This document shows, piece by piece, positions 15,601 through 27,383 of a stretch of DNA of 64,000 bases (the first letter of the stretch is position 1; each line of letters starts with the position of its first letter). The notes under the pieces are model-generated. The model did no database searches and was not told the origin of the DNA. It was given only the letters and a program-made list of their open reading frames with translations. The stretch lies in the NCBI GenBank assembly GCA_907163375.1, contig CAJQUW010005534.1, forward strand, positions 372,001 through 436,000. The letters run 5' to 3'. A program made the translations under genes and the position numbers. Origin of the DNA: Prostheceraeus crozeri. Lineage: Eukaryota > Platyhelminthes > Polycladida > Euryleptidae.

Positions 15601-18600
15601 TGCCTCTCGCGTCTAGCCGCCAAAAAAACCCCAGTAGTCTCGATATTCACATGATGGCGATAATTTATCCGACTTTGATTCAAATTCCCGAAGCGTAAAA
15701 TTTTTGTAGGAACTGGATGCCGGCAAAAAAATTAATGTGGAATTGCCACTTTTCACCTTAATATCATATCCCAACTTCAATGCTTCTGGATTCACTGAAA
15801 TGCTAGTTGCAAATGCTTCTGCATCTTCTTTTGGGCAGTCAGCAACTTCAAAACCACTCGCTCTGCAGAACATCGACAGCTCATTGATAAAACATTCACC
15901 GCCAGTGAAGAACATGATCCGTTTTCCAACGACCGCAAGATGTCTTGGCTTGATGACGCTAGTGACAAGTTTTCGTGATATTATCGGAATATTTTGCTCA
16001 AGTTTGGATGCAGACTCTTGCGAAATTTCCTTGCATCCCGAACGGTGGTAGCTAAAGCATTCCTGATCTGATGTTATCTTTGAATTTGTTGTTAGGTGGA
16101 CGCACTTTGGTATATCAGCTGACAATGTCAGAAACCCTATGCATTTGAAATCAGCGCCACAGGAGCTCGCGCACTTCAGACGAAAAGATGTAGGCAGGTG
16201 AAGCGGAGAACAGCCAGTGGATCTCACACGCTTGAAAGATGCCTCGCTCTTGCTGGATGTCGATTGTCCTGGTGTGCACGCGAAAGTACACCCAATAACT
16301 AGGATTATCAAAAGGATCAAGAGACGACAAAATTCAACCATAATTGTGATGTAATTTTTGTTTTGAAACCTGTGAAATGTCCAAACTCTGACTTCTGCGT
16401 TGGTTCCACGCTTAGTAAAACGTGCAGATTGAATGCGATAGTGAAAGACTGACTGTCTGTGTCAAGAGGATTTTTGATGTAATCTTGAACATTGATCTTA
16501 AAAAACAAAGCACCTCCATTAGATATTTCGTGTAAGAGTTTAATTGGAGAGATCATCAATTATAATGAAATCTAGACACACCTAGAGTGAAATGAATTCT
16601 AAAATGAGTACTGCATAATAAAGCATGCAACCAATGGCAAAATGTTATTTAATCAGTAATTATCTATTCCGTGGCGTCGTTGGTGATTTTCATTCAGCCT
16701 GGTACGCAAAAACTGAAGCCATCATCATGGTTATCCGAGTAACAAATCCATTAGATATATCAGCTGCTGGTTCATGAACAACTTAATTCACATTCTACAT
16801 TGGAAAAATTAAAAACTGTGAAAACTTTTTCGGCTAATGTAATGGTCGACGCCAGCATACTATTAGTTATACACTAGTCTTGGAAAACATTTTGCTCTGA
16901 TTACATCATTTAATATTCTCATGTTTCACTAATGATGACAGCACAAGACGCATGGCGTTATTATGAAGTTAATTTCAACTGACTGAAACGCATTTTAACT
17001 GATCAATCTGTATAGTTAGTATTTGATAATTGATTTTAAGCAGTATTATTCATGCATTTAATAACTTAAGAGATGTAAGCCAAGTTGCTGAAAGATGTTA
17101 ATTGATTAGTTCTATATATAACTCACAATTTTGCATCACACAGCAGTGTCGATAATATATTCCTTGTTTTTGGTGTAGTTGATCTTATATACTACCATTT
17201 CTTTCTTTAGATTTCTGCAAACTTTGGAGTAACAGGTTTGCTTATTGCTATTGTTATTGAACGCCATTTGTAATGTGAGAGATTTACAGTTAGTCCGGCA
17301 GCCAGAACGAGTTTCTGCAGGGAACGAGGACGAAAATGAGACTTTAACAGTATGATGTACACCCTGTGCCTACTACGAATATGCACGTCTGCCCTGCTCT
17401 ACTTGGTTCCTCTTCTTGTCAGAGACGATCAAAGAAAAACACATGTAAATCCAATGGGACGCAGATTTCAGTTTTTGTTTAAAATGAAATTTTCCATGCT
17501 TTTTCTTCAGAATCATGATAATATTACATATACATAATAGGAAATGATCAGAAGACATATCACGCCGAAAATTATGGCTCTTGACTTAGTACTTTTCAGT
17601 TAATGAGAGAAAACAAAGAAAATTTCATTTCAACCAAAAACTTCGATCTGGGTCCCATTGGATTTACATGTGTTTTTCTTTGATCCTTTCTGACAAAAAA
17701 AGAGGAACCGAGTAGAACTCGGCAGACGTGCAGATTCGTATTAGGCATAGGGTGTACATCAATCCGTGAGAGTCTCATTTTCGGCCGCGTTCCCTGCAGA
17801 AACTTGTTCTGGCTGCCGGACTGAGTCTCACAGGTTTTGAAGAACTCCTTTCAATTGTACGCATCAACAAACATCTCACGCAAAACTAATCTTTAGTACA
17901 AAAGCATTTAGAACATTGTAAAAGTAATATTGATGTAGCCATTTTACGTAGAGATCAAGGTAATAATAATTTAGAGAATGCGAAAAATGAGACAAGCACG
18001 TACATTGTCTAGCAAATTTTTCACCTAAAATGCTGTCATTCGATTCATAATGGAAATTTAAAAACTGGTAATGAACATTAGGCCATTATCGCTTAACACT
18101 GTTAACAAGACTGTGCCTGGAAAATGAGCAGAGCCGTGCTCAAGACCTGGAAGATGGTCGAAACCGTGCCCGGAGCCACCGAGTAAAGAACTTATTATTA
18201 TCGGACACGAGTGGAAATTCATTGATAAGACATTTGTCAAATTCATGAAGCATGGCAACTTCCTCTAGCATATTCACTGCTTGATCAAAGGAAAATGAGA
18301 TAGCAACGAAAATTAATTTTGACATGAAAATTTTGACAACAGGAAAAATTGGAAGAATATACTGCATAAATTAATAACCATGGTCAAGTGAAATGCAAAT
18401 TCTTAAATAAAGGATAAAATGTAAATCTAATTCGGTATCGAACCATTAAGCACATGACCTTCTCCATGCAAGTAGTAATGGAAGCTATATGCATAAGTTT
18501 ATTACTATTTTATGCCATGCATGCACATGTGGCCCGATGCGTCTTCATGGAACATATTAATCAATGGTCGAATGAGACATCTTTATTGTGTATTCTGACT

Positions 18601-21600
18601 TACACGTATTATCTTCTTTATGGATTTAACCCGAAGGTATTTTGCATAGAAATTATGATAGAATTTTAAATATTTTAGATAAACTTCACATTCGCTTGAC
18701 CATCAAACAGTCAATGTGTCGGAAGTGGTTAAATTATAACCGTTTACTACTATCATTATCATAAAAAATAGCGTTTTACCGTCCAAAAGTAACAGGTAAA
18801 AAATCTACAACTACAACAAAAAATGAACAACTAGTTGTAGTATTCAAAGTAGAATTGCTGTCGATAGTTATAAAAATATAATCCAAGGTTCAGTAAATAG
18901 TTTATGAAATGGTGAAAGTTTGAAATGATCCATTTATAACGGGCTCGCTTATAACAAGAGCTCGTCCAGTGTGCGCATGACGCAAAGTTCCAACAAAAGT
19001 TTTATACAATAAATAGAAAATTGGTTATTGCGAGCGCGACTATAAGGATCACTCCTGCTATAGCGAGCCTTCCTAATTCGTTATAATGTGTAAAGAAGAA
19101 GTGAATATTGTCATCAAGTGTGCACCCTGCAGTGATTGCGCTACACATTTGTTCAGTGTATAGGTGCCTTATAACGCGCATTTTGTGGAAACATAGGACG
19201 AGCAGACTGCAGTGGGGACACTGTATGCAGCAACTACCAAGTTTCATGCAAATACTATAGACCTCCTCCAACTTAGAAGAGGACGCGACACGAACTACCA
19301 AGGTATAACGTACAGCTAATGGCTACAAAGTTTTCAAATCATATTGTAGCTTCGCATGATATCTGTAAGTTCTTAAGTGTGATTTTTACATTGAGGAGCT
19401 AAACATAATTTAAATTGCGCTTTGAACATCATAAATGAAACTTCAGCGATCGTTTCATAAAGTCAATGCATTTATATGCCCATTGATTGTCATTTAAGAC
19501 AACTTAGGTTGTGTCAATTAGCATCAGACGAAGTATCATTGCACAATTATGAATTTAGATAATCAACTAAGGCTGTTTGGAAATCAGCCTGTTCATATTT
19601 AAGCGGATACTTTGCAGAAAAAGTACTAAGTCATTGGTCGCACCAAACCACTAGCGGTACAACCATGATTCTCGAGGCGCGTACATACACCTCAGTGGTA
19701 CATGGTTCATATGCATATCGAATGTTTTTCAGTAAGCGTTTATTGGACTTAAATACCTAACTTGCCATGGACCGCTTATTTATAAAAAGACTTTTATAAT
19801 CGAGCCGGCATGATAAATAGAATCACACGTACATAAATAAGTTGTTTAGTAGAAGGGCATGCCTGATTAAACAATGAAAATACGTATTTTTGAAAGCTCA
19901 CACACAAGTGCGAATGTATAACTTCTAAAAATGTCTAAAACAGTGGGTAGACCTATTTCAAATGTTTTTTAACTTAAAATTTCTTCAATTTGAACACATC
20001 GGATTTAACCAGCAGCGGTTATAGCGAGCAAATTTTCACAGTCCCTTCAATCTCGTTATAAAATTAATTGGATCTCACTAGATCTCTTACATTTATTATT
20101 TCATTCTGTATCACCTCCACATATATTAATCCGAAACATCTTTTAGAAGACAGGCGAAAAGCAGCTCTCCAAGTCAGTTTACAGCTGAATCCTATTTTCA
20201 TGTCCAATACTCCGGACTCAATAAAACTAAAGTGTTTCAGTGCGTTGTCGAAACCATCCTCATTTATGGACTTGAAGGACTGCCATTAACATCATCCACA
20301 GCAAACTTCCTCGACTCAACACATCGTAGACTGTTGCAGTATGCCTTTGGCATCCATTACCCAGATCGCATTTATAATCATGAACTGATGAAGAGAAGTA
20401 AACTGACTACTGCGTCAATAAAAGGAGAAATCGTTTGAAATTAATTGGTCACTGCCTTAGATCCGACCAAAATAACCCACTTGCTATGGTTCTTCGTCAT
20501 CAAACCGACTAACCTATCCTCAGACAAGGACATGCGCGTACGGTGACATTGCTAAAATCTGTTAACGCACATGTCGGCCTTCTGGGTGTCCGGACTATTG
20601 ATGATTTGTTGAAAATCAACAAGACCAACCTACATCACTTAATTGACAGGACAGTTCGACAGCAATACTGCTTTCTTTCAAATTTGACTCAAATCTAACC
20701 AATTTATTCTTTATCTGTAATTTTCTTTCTCTATATTCTGGCATCACATCAAAATAATGATAGACTCTGTACATATGATGATGCAGTGCATCATGTTTTG
20801 TAGCAAGACTTTATGCAAAAACTTTACACATTCTTCTATATCCATATGTCTATGTTCATCATATGTTCATTCGTTTGACATATGCATCTTCAAAATTTGA
20901 ATCGTAGCAGCTACTGGTCAAGTCACTTTTAGTGCAGCCCTTGTTGCAGTTGGTGATACAGTGTTCGACCAATTTCTTGACCGGTAGCCCTGTAGCTGAG
21001 TGATTTGCTTGTAAATATTCGCCATGATGCTATCGTGTCAATAAAGAGGACAATCAATTATCGTCGCTTTGAAATACATTGAAAGTCAAGAAATTGTCAA
21101 GTATTAAAACCTGTGATTCGTGCATGATTGTTGACAATATGTTTGACATCGAAAGTGCTTCGATAACTTCTTCTGCTTCAAACAAGTCTGTTTCGTCAGC
21201 AATTATATTGACTCGAGCAAAAAGGGCTGCACTAGAAGTCAAACGTAAAGAAGCAGCTAAACTAGTTGAGATGGAAAAAAGAAGAGCTGAACTCAACCTT
21301 GAAATTGAGAGACAGCAGATAGATGCTGAAATTGCTGCTACAGATGCTGAACATTCGATTCTTCTAGCCGGTCATGCTTCTGAAGATGACCTGTCTGATT
21401 CTACGATCCCCTTGTTGGATGATAATTTGCCAGTGCCAGTTGTTCCAGTCAACTCTACTGATAATCAACATAATTCATCGTTTATCCACAATGTCGACGT
21501 GCCCTGTGTCACACAAACTTCGCCGCGATTGAATACGGATTCTTCGTTATCCGACTCACTCATGAAACTCGCAGAATTGACTGCTTCCGCTTCGCTTCCT

Positions 21601-24600
21601 AAGTGTGAAATTACTCCGTTCGATTCTGATGCCAAGAAATTCGTCGCATTCATGACAAATTTCAAGACTGTGATTGAAAGTTGTGTAAAGGATGACGGGA
21701 TAAGATTGAATTACCTGATTCAATATTGTAGGGGTGAGGCCAAGAGTTTGATAGAAAATTGCGTAGTTTTGGGTAGCAAAGGGTATTCTAAGGCTTTGCA
21801 GTTACTTCACTCTAGGTATGGAGCATCTCATGTTATTGCCAGGTCATATATTGATGATTTAACAGCAGGTCCATCTGTAAGGTTGGATGACTCTAAGGCA
21901 TTACTTACTCTGAGCGATGAAATGATAAATTGCAAAATGATTCTGAAATCGAAAGGCTATCTTAGCGATTTGAATAGTTGTCATACTATTAGAAAGATTG
22001 TAATGAGAGTTTTGCTGGAGTCGAATCAGACTTTTCAGAACTGCGTAAATTCGTCGAAAATCGAGCTGAAATTTCTGCATCTATGTATGGCAGACTTGTG
22101 CATGATAGCAAAACTATTCATACTTCTCCCAAGAAAGCAAGCTTCGAAAGAAAAGACAATAGGAAAGTATTCATGACAAACAATGATCATGTAAAGCAGA
22201 ATGATTCAAATAGAGTAAAGAAATGCTATCTTTGTTCCGGAGTTCATTTCATATCTGACTGTCCAGTGTTCAAGGCCAAATCGTATTCAGAGAGAGTTAA
22301 TTTCATCAAGCAGAAACGTCTGTGTTTCAATTGTTTGATTTACGGACATACCAGCAGAGACTGTAGAAAGACTTCTCAGTGCACCAGGTGTGTAACAAAG
22401 CATCACGAATTAATGCATCAACCTCAAGAAAATGAAATAATAGAGACTGATTGTAAGTCTGACAGTCCATCTACTGAATTCGTTGCTGAAAGCATAGTAA
22501 ACTGCGCTAAATGTGATAAAAGAAAAGTTTGTTTACGCATCCTACCTATCGTAGTGCAAGATCGTAACGAAAGTTTTGAAACGTTTGCCTTACTTGATGA
22601 AGGTTCGACAGCTACTTTATGCACTGAACGGCTTCTCAAGCGTTTGAATATGGAAGGTTCGAATACGTCTATTCAGATAACGACTGTAACTAATACGTCA
22701 ATGAGGAACTCTATATCGACTTCATTGCTAGTTTCGTCTTCAGACCGAAGAAATTCTGTTCTTATTGATGAGGTTCTTTCGGTTAAAGAGCTTCCTGTAT
22801 CGACTGAATCGATGATTGATAATCTGGAAATGTCTCCTTATCCGCATTTGTGTGATTTGAAGTTCCCTAACATTGATAATTCCCAAGTCGATTTGTTAAT
22901 TGGAGCGAACGCGCCTGAGGCATTTTTTGTCGAAGACCAACGTCGTGGCGGTCCTCGAGACCCTTACGCTCTAAAAACTGTCCTTGGATGGTCATTAATG
23001 GGTCCCATCAAGACAAAGTCATCGAATCATAATCACGTTAACTTTCAAAGGGTTGATCTTGGTGAGCAGTTAGACAGATTATGGAAAGCAGATTTCACTG
23101 ACTAAGTTCATGATAATAAAGTAGGAATGTCACTCGAAGACAGACAAGCTTTAAGAAACTTTGAGTCATCTGCCTTTCACGATGGAGAAAGGTACCATAT
23201 TTCGCTTCCGTGGCGCAACGACTTCCGTCTTCTCCAAAGTAACATTGACATGGCATTGTATCGACTTAATTCCCTCAAAAGACAATTATCACGAAATAAG
23301 GAGTTGCACAAAGGATACTGTAAAACCATTGATGAATACATTTCCAAAGGTCATGCGAAAAAAGTTGGATCGATTGATGAACTCGCGAACGATAAAGAGG
23401 TATGGTATCTCCCTCATCACGCAGTGCTGAATCCCAATAAACCGGGTAAAGTCAGAGTTGTATTTGACTGCGCGGCTCGTGATCGCAATATTTCTCTAAG
23501 CAGTTGGCTCCTGCAAGGTCCTGATCTTACGAATTCGTTGATAGGTGTTTTGATTAGATTTCGCTCTGACCGCTTTGCATTCATGGCCGATATCGAAGGC
23601 ATGTTCCACCAAGTACGAGTAACAGATGATGATGAACGTTATCTACGCCTTTTGTGGTGGGAAAATGGCGACTTGAATAAGCCTCCATGTATTTATTGTA
23701 TGTCAGTTCATATATTCGGAGCTACATCTTCCCCAAGTGCTTGTTCTTTCGCGCTGCAGAAAACTGCAAAGGATTTTTCTGATCGATTCGATGACGAAAC
23801 TGTGTCTACGGTTTTTGAAAACTTTTACGTCGACGATTGTCTGAAATCGATTGACAGCGTCGAGAAAGGTGTGCAATTATCGTCTGAACTAAGAAGCTTA
23901 TTGCTCTTGGGAGGATTTCGTTTAACTAAGTTCATCTCCAACAATATTGATATATTGAACTCAATTCCTGATTCTGAAAGGTTGCCGTCTGTTGTCGACG
24001 TGACAATAGAAGATGGATTGCCAAATCACAAGGCTTTTGGCATGGTATGGAATGTCCAAAGCGATTCATTTTCGTATTCAATGAAGAATACCGATGTTCC
24101 TTCGACAAGGCGAGGAGTTTTATCTGTGGCTAGTTCCTTATATGATCCGTTAGGATTGGTTGCGCCTGTAACGCTAATTCCGAAGACGATACTGCAGAAT
24201 TTGTGTCGTGAAGGACTCGGATGGGATGATATTATTCCTGAAGAGTCGAAAAAACAAATTGAGAAATCGATGAAATCCTTACAATGTCTTTGCAGCTTTC
24301 ATGTACCTCGGTGTATTAAGAATAATGATCAGCAAGCCAATATAACATATGAATTACATCATTTCGCAGACGCTTCTGAAATTGCGTATGGGGCGGCGTC
24401 GTGCATAAAAGTTTTTGATGCAGCTTCGAATTTAAGTTGTTCATTAATTGCTGGAAAATCACGTCTTGCTCCAATTAAGACTATCAGCATCCCTCGTTTG
24501 GAACTTTCGGCTGCTGTTTTGGCAGTTAGACTCCATCAGACTATCTTGCGTGAAATGAAATTGAATATTAGCAAAGTTTTATTCTGGACAGACTCTGAAG

Positions 24601-26960
24601 CGGTTTTACGATATATTCATAACACGAGATCGAGGTTTAAGACGTTTGTCGCGAACCGATTATCTATCATTCACGACGTGGCAAAACCTGAACAATGGAG
24701 ATACGTACCTTCAAAGGAAAATCCGGCTGATCTAGCTTCACGCGGAATTTATCCGGACGAATTGAGCAAGCTAGAACGTTGGGCTGCGGGTCCTGATTTC
24801 TTGCGATGTACAAAGTTAGATATCCCAATCCAACCAACTCCTCTGCCAACATCATGTGATGATTATGTCGAGGAAATCAAAAGCACCTTAACCATTGCTG
24901 AACGTAATGATCCTGTAAGTCGATTATTCAACTCTTTTTCCTCTATGGATAGACTCCAACGGAGCGTGGCATGGATCTTTCGGTACAAATCTTACTGCAT
25001 AAACAGGTATCTTCGTAGAGGTGAAAATATTCGCATTTCAAATTTGACGCCTTCTGAAATGGATCTGTCGTTGAAGGAAATTTTGATACGTGTTCAACAC
25101 GATTCATTCCCTGACGAATTTAAGAGTTTATCGAAGAATGAAAATGTAGCAGTAACAAGTAATCTCAAATCTCTTTGTCCCGTATTACTTAACGGATGAA
25201 TATGCGTCGGAGGAAGACTGAAAAACTAGAAATTATCTTACGAGACGATGCATCCAGTCATCTTACCTTCACGTCATCACGTAGTTGACTTATTCGTAGG
25301 TGTCATGAAAAAGATGGTCATATTGGACCTCAGCACATTCTGAATAATTTAAGGGAACGGTTTTGGATTCTGAAAGGTCTTTCAAGTGTGAAACGCGTGA
25401 TAAGTAAATGCTTTACATGCAAGCGCAATCTTCTGAAGCCTCTTCCTCAGCAAATGGCAAATTTACCGTTAGAACGAGTGTCAAATGATAAAGCTCCCTT
25501 CACATTCGTAGGTGTAGATTATTTCGGTCCATTAGCTGTGCGCTGTAATCGAAAAATGATGAAGAGATATGGTTGTATTTTTACATGTCTTTCGTGCATA
25601 GCTGTGCATATAGAAATGTCACATAGCCCTAGCACTGATTCTTTCCTTTGTTGTCTCTCTAGATTCATTGCGCGCCGAGGACAACCTGAAGTTATTATTA
25701 GTGATAATGGGAAGGGATTCGTAGGAGCAAATCGTGAGTTGAAGGAAGGTCTTAAGGCTCTAGATCAGAAGAAGATTCACAGTAATTTACTGTTACGTGG
25801 AATCGATTGGCGTTTCGTAACTCCTTCCGTACCTCATGAAGGTGGAGTCTGGGAGCGCATGATAAGGTCTACAAAATCGATACTGAGATCGTTAGTGGGT
25901 AGACAAATTCTTAGTGATGAGAGCTTAGCTACCTTTCTTATTGAGGTAGAAAGAATTCTTAATGACAGGCCTCTAGTACCCCTATCGTCTGATGTTCGTG
26001 ATCCCGATGCGCTCACACCGTCGAAAATTCTGTTATTGCGATCAAATCACTGCTGTCCTCAACACATGTTTTCAAAGAAAGATTTAAGCCCCACAAAAAG
26101 ATGGAAGTGCGCTCAATTTCTCGCCGATGTGTTTTGGAGGCGCTGGACTCGGGAGTATTTGCCTCTCCTACAATCTCGACATCGTTGGTGGCGGAAACGT
26201 CGGAACATTCAAGAAGGTGATATTGTGCTCATAATGGATGAAGCATTGCCCAGAGGACAGTGGCCGCTCGGCATCGTTCACAGTGTGCACACAGGGCACG
26301 ATGGTTTGGTGAGATCAGCTGAGGTAAGATCTCTAGACAGTGTCAAACGTCGACCGGTAACTGAGCTCTGCCTATTGGAAGGCATCGAAGAAAACTGATC
26401 GTTCGATGACTCGTTTCGATGAGTTGTAGTCATCATCAGAAATATTACTTGATGTGCTTTTTCCTATCGTGATGCCATTTTTGTGTAGTGTATATACAAT
26501 ATGTTTGGGGTGTATGAAGTCTGTGGAGCCTTCATCGCGGGGGCTGTTCTGGCATCACATCAAAATAATGATAGACTCTGTACATATGATGATGCAGTGC
26601 ATCATGTTTTGTAGCAAGACTTTATGCAAAGACTTTACACATTCTTCTATATCCATATGTCTATGTTCATCATATGTTCATTCGTTTGATATACTATGCA
26701 TCTTCAAAATTTGAATCGTAGCAGCTACTGGTCAAGTCACTTTTAGTGCAGCCCTTGTTGCAGTTGGTGATACAGTGTTCGACCAATTTCTTGACCGGTA
26801 GCCCTGTAGCTGAGTGATTTGTTTGTAAATATTCGCCATGATGCTATCGTGTCAATAAAGAGGACAATCAATTATCGTCGCTTTGAAATATATTGAAACT
26901 CTCTATGTATCTCAATTGTAATGAGTGTCATATGCTGTACACGCATACATATATATACAC

Positions 26961-27023
<63 letters not shown>

Positions 27024-27305
27024 CTCACCAAATGTAACCACCACGAGACATGTTTCGGCCTGTTGGGCCTCATCAGTCGTGGGTAGGTTTGAACCAGCGA
27101 CGTTGGAGCTAGAGGACGTGCAAGCATACCCTCTAACCACAAGGCCACCGGACCATCTGTTGAGAGCGTGAATTAGCCAGGAAGGCACTGCTTTAACGCA
27201 GAGCACGTGGAAATGGGCGGACTGCTGTCTGGTCACTTAATGTACCGCATCCGAGATTGAGGCGCTTCACGCAGGCGCTACTCAGATCATTACATGTTTA
27301 GACAA

Positions 27306-27383
<78 letters not shown>

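Larger units (their letters stand above)
20736..26898 (+). mobile_element. BEL/Pao LTR retrotransposon, nearly whole but broken
   Basis: A fossil element of about 6.2 kb in the 19.8-kb AHI1 intron, antisense to AHI1. Parts in order: left LTR, gag-type region with DUF1759-like domain (about 21.1-22.2 kb), CCHC zinc knuckles (22.2-22.4), aspartic protease-like domain (22.5-22.9), Pao-type reverse transcriptase with YVDD (23.4-23.9), RNase H (24.3-24.8), integrase with zinc-binding and catalytic core (25.2-26.1), a C-terminal DUF5641-like tail (26.1-26.4), then the right LTR. The coding part has about three breaks. The LTRs differ by only four substitutions and one 3-bp indel, about 1%, so the insertion is young. 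TCTCTAT lies just outside both ends, consistent with a target duplication, though the exact boundaries are uncertain. Confidence 0.93.

Noticed and set aside
18140-18367. Minus frame FDQAVNMLEEVAMLHEFDKC as an AHI1 or nested exon
   Set aside because: No splice borders that fit AHI1 phases and no homology recognised.
26912-27236. Long frames of Tyr/Ile repeats on both strands
   Set aside because: Translation of the TA microsatellite and the non-coding SINE-like repeat.
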